Source: Pseudomonadota bacterium (GTDB lineage: Bacteria > Desulfobacterota > Syntrophia > Syntrophales > UBA5619). From it: DNA of 19,985 bases. The notes beneath the pieces are model-generated. The model did not search any database. It was given only the letters and a program-made list of their open reading frames with translations, and was not told the origin of the DNA. Both the position numbers and the translations under genes were made by a program. Position 1 is the first letter of the stretch. Each line of letters begins with the position of its first letter. The stretch is taken from the NCBI GenBank assembly GCA_018827585.1, contig JAHJXP010000258.1:1-19985 (forward strand), in the 5' to 3' direction. Positions 14,558 to 19,985 of the stretch are shown piece by piece.

Positions 14558-15723
14558 TTTCTTATCCTTACTTTTTCTTTTACGGCCTGTTCAGCCTCTT
14601 CCCTGGCCCACCGGTCGGCGGCGATAATTTCGTCTATGTTTGGCTCGGCCTGCACTACGTGGCGGACAAGGGCCCGTTTGACCAGCGGAACGATGTCGCT
14701 GAAGCCGATCCTTTCGCAAAGAAACGCCTCTACGGCTGTTTCATTCGCGGCGTTCAGGACGGCCGGCGCCGTCCCCCCTCTTCCCGCGGCCTCGTATGCC
14801 AGTCTCAGGCCGGGAAACTTCTCCAGGTCGGGGACGAGAAATTCCAGCGGGCCCGCCATCGTCAAATCCAGCCGGCAATCAGACCGGGGAAGGCGGCGCG
14901 GGAATGAAAGGGCATAGGCGATCGGGAGCCTCATGTCCGGCACGCCGAGCTGGGCGATCACACTCCCGTCCCGATATTCCACCAGCGAATGAATGATGCT
15001 CTGGGGGTGGATGAGGACGTCGATCGCCTCAACGGGAAGACCGAACAGCCACCCCGCTTCGATGACCTCAAGGCCCTTGTTGATCATGGTCGCCGAATCG
15101 ATGGTTATCTTCCTGCCCATCGCCCAGCTTGGATGCCGCAGCGCCTCAGCGGAAGTCACCGACGCCAGCCGCTCCGCAGAGGCATTGAGGAACGGCCCTC
15201 CGGAGGCGGTCAGGATGATCCTCTGGACATCTTCCCGGCAGTGCCCCCGGAGGCACTGGAAAATCGCACTGTGTTCGCTGTCGACGGGTATGATGTTCAC
15301 GCCCTTTTCCGCTGCCTTGCCCAGGACAATTCTACCCGCCATGACCAGGGTCTCCTTGTTGGCCAGGGCGATCGGAATTCCCGCCTCAATCGCAGCAAGC
15401 GTGGGGATAAGCCCGGCTGCGCCCACCATTGCGGAAACGACCATATCGCTCCCGCTGGCTGCGGCCACCTCGCAGTACCCCTCGGCCCCATGAAGAATCT
15501 CTGTCGCCGCCGGTCCCAGCAGACAGCGGAGCCTGGATGCATGCTCCTCGTCGATCACCGCCGCCAGGCGCGGCCGGAAACGCACGATCTGTTCCTGGAG
15601 ACGCCCGATATTTTTCCCGGCGGTCAGTCCCATCACGGCAAACTCTTCCGGATGGGCCGCAATAACATCCAGCGTGCTGACGCCTATCGAACCAGTGGAC
15701 CCGAGTATGGAAATCCTTTTCAT
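14554..15723 (-). CDS. dxr: 1-deoxy-D-xylulose 5-phosphate reductoisomerase
   Basis: A 389-residue NADPH enzyme that converts DXP to methylerythritol 4-phosphate, the first committed step of the MEP pathway. The N-terminal NADPH loop is ILGSTGSIGVSTLDV. ANKETLVMAG, then PVDSEHSAIFQCL with the metal-binding D and E, and NKGLEVIEAGWLFG form the catalytic domain. The C-terminal domain includes APAVLNAANETAVEAFL. The ATG at 15721-15723 overlaps the cdsA stop as ATGA and matches the family start. The frame stays open for 80 codons further upstream, but that stretch lies over cdsA and is not conserved-looking. Confidence 0.97.
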   Translation of the reverse strand: MKRISILGSTGSIGVSTLDVIAAHPEEFAVMGLTAGKNIGRLQEQIVRFRPRLAAVIDEEHASRLRCLLGPAATEILHGAEGYCEVAAASGSDMVVSAMVGAAGLIPTLAAIEAGIPIALANKETLVMAGRIVLGKAAEKGVNIIPVDSEHSAIFQCLRGHCREDVQRIILTASGGPFLNASAERLASVTSAEALRHPSWAMGRKITIDSATMINKGLEVIEAGWLFGLPVEAIDVLIHPQSIIHSLVEYRDGSVIAQLGVPDMRLPIAYALSFPRRLPRSDCRLDLTMAGPLEFLVPDLEKFPGLRLAYEAAGRGGTAPAVLNAANETAVEAFLCERIGFSDIVPLVKRALVRHVVQAEPNIDEIIAADRWAREEAEQAVKEKVRIRN

Positions 15724-16526
15724 CGAATGATCAGCGCCTGATAATAATAGACGAACGGTGCAATAAACATGAGACAGTCCAATCTGTCCAGTATGCCGCC
15801 GTGCCCCGGGAGAAGCGCCCCGGAATCTTTTACCCCGGCAGCCCTTTTCAAGGCCGACTCGCACAAATCCCCTAATTGTCCCACCACGCTTCCCACCAGC
15901 CCCAGAACGACGGCATGCCAAACCGGCAGCAGCGGGAAAAAAAGTTGCCGGAAGAGAAGGCACCCGGCTATGCTGCCCATGATGAGCCCTATGATCCCCT
16001 CAACGGTCTTTCCCGGACTTACATTGGGAAGAAGTTTTCTCCGCCCCAACCCCTTTCCTGCGTAGTAGGCGGCAATATCCCCGGAAAAAGCCAGGACCAG
16101 GATAAAAAACACCCACAACACCCCCTCCTCCGCCTTGCGAATCAGGATGAAATGGGACATCAACAGGGGGACATACATGATCCCCAATATCATCTTGGCG
16201 ACGGGCCCCATGTCCGGTTCCCCTTCTCTCATCCGCAGAAGGTGGAGCATCATTGCCGCCATGACGCCTAAGCTCATGACGGCCGCAAGGAGGCGAAAAT
16301 CTCCGCTAACGGCGGTCAGGAGGATAACAAAGGCGATGGCCATCGTCTGGATCTTTTCCCGGGAGATCCCCTCCCCGAAGGCCATCCGGTTGTATTCCAG
16401 CATTCCCGCGAGGGAGGCCGCAATGATCAGAACGGCAAAGGCGATCTCCGAACCGTAGGCAATAATCCCGAAGAGGATCGGCACGGCGATCGCCCCGGTG
16501 ATCCATCTTTTCAGGTGCGGGGTCAT
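15720..16526 (-). CDS. cdsA: Phosphatidate cytidylyltransferase (CDP-diacylglycerol synthase)
   Basis: A 268-residue polytopic membrane enzyme that makes CDP-diacylglycerol from CTP and phosphatidic acid, the branch point for all phospholipids. About seven hydrophobic segments are visible. The C-terminal signature is complete: SALKRAAGVKDSGALLPGHG, followed by GILDRLD. SGDIAAYYAGKGLGRRKL and SPGKTVEG, also conserved, lie before it. Its product feeds pssA, encoded ~3.7 kb downstream. A 96-nt gap separates it from uppS, in which nothing notable was seen. Confidence 0.96.
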   Translation of the reverse strand: MTPHLKRWITGAIAVPILFGIIAYGSEIAFAVLIIAASLAGMLEYNRMAFGEGISREKIQTMAIAFVILLTAVSGDFRLLAAVMSLGVMAAMMLHLLRMREGEPDMGPVAKMILGIMYVPLLMSHFILIRKAEEGVLWVFFILVLAFSGDIAAYYAGKGLGRRKLLPNVSPGKTVEGIIGLIMGSIAGCLLFRQLFFPLLPVWHAVVLGLVGSVVGQLGDLCESALKRAAGVKDSGALLPGHGGILDRLDCLMFIAPFVYYYQALIIR

Positions 16527-16622
16527 CGTTGGTCCCCTTTTCCGCCCTTAGGTCAGGAGGCGCCTGTCTGCCCTCCGCCGACCCGCGGCCCTTTGAACTC
16601 GCCCCCCTCCGGCATGCGGGAC

Positions 16623-17360
16623 TTATGTCCGGCAGAGCTGATCGCTCGTCATTCCAAATCTCCGCTCCCGCTGCTGATAGTCGGCAATCGCCTCCAGGAG
16701 ATGCTGCTCGCGGAAATCCGGCCAAAGGACGTCGGTAAAATAGAACTCCGTATAGGCCATCTGCCACAGGAGAAAATTGCTGACGCGGCATTCGCCTCCC
16801 GTCCTGATCAACAGATCCGGATCAGGCAGGCCGGTCGTGTATAGATAACGGCGGTAGAGCTCTTTGGTCACTTCCTCCGGCTTGATGATCCCGGCCAGGG
16901 CGTCGCTGACCAAATTCCGCGCCGCCCTGACGATCTCATCGCGCCCGCCGTAACTGAGGGCCAGATTGAGGACCATCCCCTGATTCCGGGCCGTCTTGTC
17001 GATGGCCTCCTGGAGCTTAGTCCGGACCGGGTCTCCGAGGGAATCCAGATCCCCTATGGCCGCAAGACGGATGTCCCGGTCCATCATCTCCTGAATCTCG
17101 CCGTCAAGGTATTCCCGGAGCAGCTGAATCAGGGCCCGAACCTCTTCTTTCGGCCGAAGCCAGTTCTCCATCGAAAAGGCGTATAGCGTCAGGTACGGGA
17201 CTCCGAGTCGCCGGCAGGTTTTTACTGTCGCTCGCACGGATTCGGCCCCCTTGCGATGTCCCAGGACCCTGCCCAGGGAATGCTTCTGAGCCCAACGACC
17301 GTTTCCATCCATGATGATCGCTATATGCCGGGGGATCCTTGCCGGATCGATCTCTTTCAT
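16623..17360 (-). CDS. uppS: Undecaprenyl diphosphate synthase (cis-prenyltransferase)
   Basis: A 245-residue cytosolic enzyme that extends farnesyl diphosphate with IPP to the C55 lipid carrier for peptidoglycan and other envelope polymers. Conserved blocks in order are RHIAIIMDGNGRWA with catalytic D18, LGHRKGAESVR, LTLYAFSMENW, DLLIRTGGECRVSNFLLWQ, and FYFTDVLWPDF. The ATG at 17358-17360 gives the family N-terminus; an in-frame TTG two codons upstream is also possible. No clear Shine-Dalgarno precedes either, which is unusual here. The leader holds a terminator-like dyad and repeat copy 3. Confidence 0.97.
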   Translation of the reverse strand: MKEIDPARIPRHIAIIMDGNGRWAQKHSLGRVLGHRKGAESVRATVKTCRRLGVPYLTLYAFSMENWLRPKEEVRALIQLLREYLDGEIQEMMDRDIRLAAIGDLDSLGDPVRTKLQEAIDKTARNQGMVLNLALSYGGRDEIVRAARNLVSDALAGIIKPEEVTKELYRRYLYTTGLPDPDLLIRTGGECRVSNFLLWQMAYTEFYFTDVLWPDFREQHLLEAIADYQQRERRFGMTSDQLCRT

Positions 17361-17370
17361 AATCAACCGA

Positions 17371-17420
17371 AAAAAATAAACTCGGGCGCCCGTTAGCGAC
17401 TAACCCCATGCGGGCGAGTT
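17371..17420 (-). terminator. Terminator-like dyad just before uppS (possible attenuator)
   Basis: On the minus strand the outer arms AACTCG (17415-17420) and CGAGTT (17379-17384) enclose an inner hairpin, GTTAG-TCG-CTAAC on the minus strand (17392-17404), plus extra CCCG/CGGG pairing. TTTATTTTTT follows directly (17371-17380). The stem is interrupted, so stability is uncertain. It ends only ~11 nt before the uppS ATG. Confidence 0.35.
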
Positions 17421-17435
17421 CCGGGCGCAACGAAT

Positions 17436-17600
17436 TACGGCTTCGTAAAAAGTCCGGATGCTGCGTTGCGCTTCATCCCTCGTCGTTGCGGCGTACGCCA
17501 AAGTACGCCTCACTCCTCGGGCTTCGCGCGCCTTGCCTGCGGCCTTTTTACGAAGCCGTCCCCAGTTCAAGGCTTTTTATTACTTTTTACGAGAGCGTCA
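17436..17600. repeat. Intergenic inverted-repeat element, copy 3
   Basis: Same order as copy 2: left end TACGGCTTCGTAAAAAG (one base lost), GGATGCTGCGTTGCGCTTCA, the centre GGCGTACGCCAAAGTACGCC, TTGCCTGCGGCC, the right end CTTTTTACGAAGCCGTC, then a second, slightly changed right end CTTTTTACGAGAGCGTCA. It lies between frr and uppS. With the flanking sites it accounts for the 356-nt gap; no protein gene is supported there. Confidence 0.92.
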
Positions 17601-17627
17601 ACCAATGATAAATCGTGATTCCGCCGT

Positions 17628-17657
17628 CATATAAACATATCGGCGATTATTTTTCAA
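17628..17657 (-). promoter_or_regulatory. Candidate sigma70 promoter for the uppS operon
   Basis: TTGAAA (17652-17657; 5 of 6) and TATATG (17628-17633; 4 of 6) are separated by 18 nt on the minus strand, just past the frr terminator. A transcript from here would carry the whole of repeat copy 3 in a ~260-nt leader. Found by eye. Confidence 0.4.
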
Positions 17658-17670
17658 GGCACACCGAAAC

Positions 17671-17700
17671 AAAACGGGGAGCACCGGGGCTCCCCGTTTT
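17671..17700 (-). terminator. Strong intrinsic terminator after frr
   Basis: The minus strand forms ACGGGGAGC / GCTCCCCGT, a 9-bp GC-rich stem with a CCCGGT loop; an A-run on one side and a T-run on the other could extend it. TTTTGTTT follows. It lies ~22 nt after the frr stop and ends the tsf-pyrH-frr unit. The flanking A-run means it could also act on the other strand. Confidence 0.85.
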
Positions 17701-17722
17701 AAGGCCAATCTCCCCGCCCTTT

Positions 17723-18280
17723 TCAGATCTCCATGACCTCTTTCTCCTTGGCCGCCAGAATCGCATCGGTCTTTTCGATGTAACGATCCGTCGTCTTCTG
17801 AACCTCCTCCTGGAAGGCATAGAGGTCGTCTTCCGAGATTTCGCTGTCCTTTTTGAGGTCCTTGAGCTGCTCATTGGCGTCCCGGCGGGCGTTTCGCTGC
17901 TTGACTTTGCATTCTTCCGCCATCTTTCGGACGACCTTGACCAGTTCCTTGCGTCTTTCCTCGGTCAGGGGAGGAATGGGCAGACGGATCAGCTTGCCGT
18001 CGTTGTTGGGCATCAGCCCCAGATCCGATTTCTGGATCGCCTTTTCGATGGCGCCGAGAACCGAGTTGTCCCAGGGGGAGATGACGATCAGCCTGCTTTC
18101 GGGAATGGACAGAGACGCCACCTGATTGAGGGGCGTTGGCGTCCCGTAGTATTCGACCCTGATGCCGTCCAGAAGGGCAAGAGATGCCCTGCCGGTCCTG
18201 ACCTTGCTGAAGGACTTCTCGAGGGCGTTGATCGCCTTCTCCATGCTCTCCTTTAATTCCTCGAAAACGATTTCCTGCAT
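17723..18280 (-). CDS. frr: Ribosome recycling factor
   Basis: A 185-residue, two-domain protein that, with EF-G, splits post-termination ribosomes. The three-helix bundle is broken by the small beta domain as usual. Landmarks are KVRTGRASLALLDGIRVEYY, GTPTPLNQVAS, the DLGLMPNNDGKLIRLPIPPL stretch, and TEERRKELVKVVRKMAEE followed by RNARRDAN. Length is exactly typical. It starts 4 nt after pyrH and is followed by a strong terminator. Confidence 0.97.
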   Translation of the reverse strand: MQEIVFEELKESMEKAINALEKSFSKVRTGRASLALLDGIRVEYYGTPTPLNQVASLSIPESRLIVISPWDNSVLGAIEKAIQKSDLGLMPNNDGKLIRLPIPPLTEERRKELVKVVRKMAEECKVKQRNARRDANEQLKDLKKDSEISEDDLYAFQEEVQKTTDRYIEKTDAILAAKEKEVMEI

Positions 18281-18284
18281 GAGA

Positions 18285-19010
18285 TCACCCTCCCACGACG
18301 GTCCCCACGTCTTCTCCGCAGATCACCCGTCTGATGTTCCCCGCCTTGTGGAGATTGAAAACGACCAGGGGGAGCCCGTTATCCCTGCACATGGATATGG
18401 CAGTTGCATCCATTACTTTAAGATTATTCGTCAATACATCGGTATAACTGATTTTTTTATACATAACCGCATCCGCATGCTTTAGCGGATCACGGTCATA
18501 AACGCCGTCCACCTTTGTCGCCTTGAGAATGACATCCGCCTTGATCTCAACGGCGCGGAGAGTCGCCGCGGTATCCGTCGTAAAATAGGGATTCCCCGTT
18601 CCGGCGGCAAAAATCACTGTGCGTCCCTTCTCCAGATGGCGCAGAGCCCTCCTCTGGATGAACGGCTCGGCGATTTCCCTCATCTCTATGGCCGTCTGCA
18701 CCCGCGTGCTGACGCCCCGCCGTTCAAGGGCGTTCTGGAGGGCAAGACTATTGATAACCGTGGCCAGCATCCCCATGTAGTCGGCGGTCGTTCGATCCAT
18801 TCCTTTTGCGCTGGCTGCCAGTCCCCGGAAGATATTTCCGCCGCCGATAACGATCCCGAGCTGGACGCCAAGGTCGGCAACCTCACGAATCTCTCCGGTA
18901 ATGCCGTCGACGACCTCATGATCGATGCCGGAGACCAGCTTTCCCATCAGGGATTCGCCGCTCAGCTTCAGCAGCACCCTTCCGTAGGCAGGACGATGAT
19001 CCATGACCAC
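18285..19010 (-). CDS. pyrH: UMP kinase
   Basis: A 241-residue member of the amino-acid-kinase fold that phosphorylates UMP to UDP. The N-terminal block VLLKLSGESLMG binds phosphates, GIVIGGGNIFRG follows, then TADYMGMLATVINSLALQ, AAGTGNPYFTTDTAATLRA, and KATKVDGVYDRDP. The start is GTG directly after the tsf stop, with GAGGA ten bases upstream. An ATG two codons later has its AGGTGG too close. Bacterial PyrH is usually a hexamer stimulated by GTP and inhibited by UTP; that is family knowledge. Confidence 0.97.
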   Translation of the reverse strand: MVMDHRPAYGRVLLKLSGESLMGKLVSGIDHEVVDGITGEIREVADLGVQLGIVIGGGNIFRGLAASAKGMDRTTADYMGMLATVINSLALQNALERRGVSTRVQTAIEMREIAEPFIQRRALRHLEKGRTVIFAAGTGNPYFTTDTAATLRAVEIKADVILKATKVDGVYDRDPLKHADAVMYKKISYTDVLTNNLKVMDATAISMCRDNGLPLVVFNLHKAGNIRRVICGEDVGTVVGG

Positions 19011-19613
19011 CTATTTCATTTCCTCGCCCAGCTGAAACCGGGCAAATCTTCGTACGACGATATTCTCGCCCGTCTTGGCAATCATGTTTCCTACGAGCGT
19101 ATCCACCGTAATATCCGTATTCTTGATGAACTTCTGATTCATCAGGCAAACTTCCTCATAGTATTTTTTCAGCTTTCCTTCGATGATCTTATCCCAGATC
19201 TTTTCCGGCTTTTTTTCTTCTACAAGCTGGCTCCGGTAGATCTCCTTCTCCCGCTCCAGCGCCGGTGCCGGGATATCGTCCGCCCTTACGTACAGAGGAT
19301 TCGACGCGGCGACATGCATGGCCAGATCCTTGGCCAGGGCCTGGAAATCTTCCGTCTTGGCCACAAAATCGGTCTCGCAGTTGAGCTCGACGAGGACCCC
19401 TATTTTCCCTCCCATATGGATATAGGAGGCCACGGCGCCGTCCTTGGCCGCCTTTGAAGAGCGCTTGGTTGCGGCCGACATTCCCTTCTTCCGCAGATAG
19501 TCGACCGCCTTTTCAAAGTCGCCCTCCGCAGCCGCGAGGGCTTCCTTGCAGTCCATCATGCCTGCGCCCGTCTTTATCCTTAAGTCCTTTACCATCTCTG
19601 ACGTGATATTCAA
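19011..19613 (-). CDS. tsf: Elongation factor Ts, short form
   Basis: A 200-residue nucleotide exchange factor for EF-Tu. The N-terminal UBA-like domain shows VKDLRIKTGAGMMDCKEAL, followed by LRKKGMSAATKRSSKAAKDG. The core begins with the VELNCETDFVAKT motif that inserts into EF-Tu. It has the Thermus-like length (about 200) rather than the 283 of E. coli, so part of the core is missing. The start is TTG at 19611-19613, set by AGGAGG nine bases upstream. A longer open frame runs into repeat copy 4 (reading MKRNAASGLFTK) and is spurious. pyrH follows without a gap. Confidence 0.95.
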   Translation of the reverse strand: MNITSEMVKDLRIKTGAGMMDCKEALAAAEGDFEKAVDYLRKKGMSAATKRSSKAAKDGAVASYIHMGGKIGVLVELNCETDFVAKTEDFQALAKDLAMHVAASNPLYVRADDIPAPALEREKEIYRSQLVEEKKPEKIWDKIIEGKLKKYYEEVCLMNQKFIKNTDITVDTLVGNMIAKTGENIVVRRFARFQLGEEMK

Positions 19614-19622
19614 TTGAACTTT

Positions 19623-19628
19623 CCTCCT
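19623..19628 (-). promoter_or_regulatory. Shine-Dalgarno fixing the TTG start of tsf
   Basis: AGGAGG on the minus strand lies 9 nt before the TTG at 19611-19613. It rules out the longer frame that begins inside the adjacent repeat. Confidence 0.8.
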
Positions 19629-19634
19629 TATTCC

Positions 19635-19803
19635 TGACGACTTCGTAAAAAGTCCGGATGCTGCGTTGCGCTTCACCCTTCGTCGTTGCAGCGTACGCCA
19701 AAGTACGCCTCACTCCTGAGGGAGGGTACTTGCGCGCCTTGCCTGCGGGCTTTTTACGAAGCCGTCCCTTTTTCAAGGCTTTTAGGATTTATTGCGCGAT
19801 CAT
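19635..19803. repeat. Intergenic inverted-repeat element, copy 4
   Basis: Left end TGACGACTTCGTAAAAAG, then GGATGCTGCGTTGCGCTTCA, GCAGCGTACGCCAAAGTACG, TTGCCTGCGGGC and CTTTTTACGAAGCCGTC (19750-19766). The second right end is decayed beyond easy recognition, so the right boundary is approximate. A few bases differ in the segment after the centre (GAGGGAGGGTACTTGCGC). It lies between the tsf Shine-Dalgarno and the stop of the upstream gene. Confidence 0.88.
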
Positions 19804-19836
19804 CACTGGTGAAGGCCGCTCCCGCGCAAACGGCGG

Positions 19837-19985
19837 CTACTGTTTGAGAGCCTCCCGGATCTGACGGCCCGTTTCCGGCCCTTCGATCGCCTTTTCCATC
19901 GCGTCCGACAGTACGCCGTTGATCTGGCTTTCCAACTTCTCCTCCGAAAAGAGGATATGGTCCAGGGAAGAACTGCTCTCCGAGG
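19837..19985 (-). CDS. Unrecognised protein, C-terminal end (cut by window edge)
   Basis: An open frame entering from the right edge gives 48 residues before a TAG. The tail is rich in serine and glutamate (SESSSSLDHILFSEEK), followed by a probable amphipathic helix (QINGVLSDAMEKAIEGPE, then TGRQIREALKQ). Codon use looks like the neighbouring genes. By gene order rpsB (ribosomal protein S2) is expected directly upstream of tsf. This tail is not one I recognise as S2, but a lineage-specific S2 C-terminus cannot be excluded. No function is assigned. Confidence 0.5.
   Translation of the reverse strand, partial: SESSSSLDHILFSEEKLESQINGVLSDAMEKAIEGPETGRQIREALKQ

Noticed and set aside
15724..15963. 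An 80-residue N-terminal extension of dxr
   Set aside because: It overlaps cdsA in another frame, has composition unlike a real protein, and the ATG at 15723 gives the exact family start with an ATGA overlap.
19614..19676. A longer tsf start reading MKRNAASGLFTK
   Set aside because: The extension is encoded by repeat copy 4. The AGGAGG next to the TTG at 19613 and the EF-Ts family N-terminus support the shorter protein.
991..19803. CRISPR array
   Set aside because: The repeats are four, kilobases apart, over 160 bp long and internally palindromic, with no regular spacers and no cas genes.

Overview
All protein genes in this window lie on the minus strand, so transcription runs from high to low coordinates. 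The set is almost entirely housekeeping. The DNA is GC-rich by eye. A Gram-negative cell is indicated by phosphatidylethanolamine synthesis (psd, pssA), an RseP-type site-2 protease, a periplasmic amidase and the MEP isoprenoid genes dxr and ispG. The tsf-pyrH-frr-uppS-cdsA-dxr-rseP order, a single bifunctional Rel and the intergenic repeats together suggest a deltaproteobacterium in the broad sense, perhaps Syntrophales-like. That placement is inference.

Layout in order of transcription: the 3' end of an unrecognised gene (19837 to the window edge); repeat copy 4; tsf-pyrH-frr ending at a strong intrinsic terminator; a candidate promoter, repeat copy 3 and a terminator-like dyad; uppS-cdsA-dxr-rseP-tsaB; a candidate promoter; psd-pssA-asd-rsmD-coaD-aspC-(purF-like)-ispG; repeat copy 2; proS-rel; repeat copy 1 and a candidate promoter; a cell-wall amidase; and the 5' end of an rdgB/Ham1 gene cut by the left edge. 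Five junctions are ATGA overlaps (cdsA/dxr, dxr/rseP, psd/pssA, asd/rsmD, coaD/aspC), a sign of tight translational coupling.

The genes serve translation (EF-Ts, RRF, ProRS, TsaB, RsmD), the stringent response (Rel), envelope lipid and wall precursors (UppS, CdsA, Psd, PssA, amidase), isoprenoids (Dxr, IspG, UppS), and amino acids, cofactors and nucleotides (Asd, AspC, CoaD, PyrH, RdgB). No rRNA, tRNA, CRISPR array or transposase was seen.

Three things stand out. First, four co-oriented copies of a ~165-235 bp inverted-repeat element sit between genes, one of them supplying the last codons and stop of ispG. Second, a PurF-like protein has lost its glutaminase residues but keeps the PRPP loop and the four cysteines expected to bind an Fe-S cluster. 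Third, the rdgB-like gene has no ATG, GTG or TTG start in frame.
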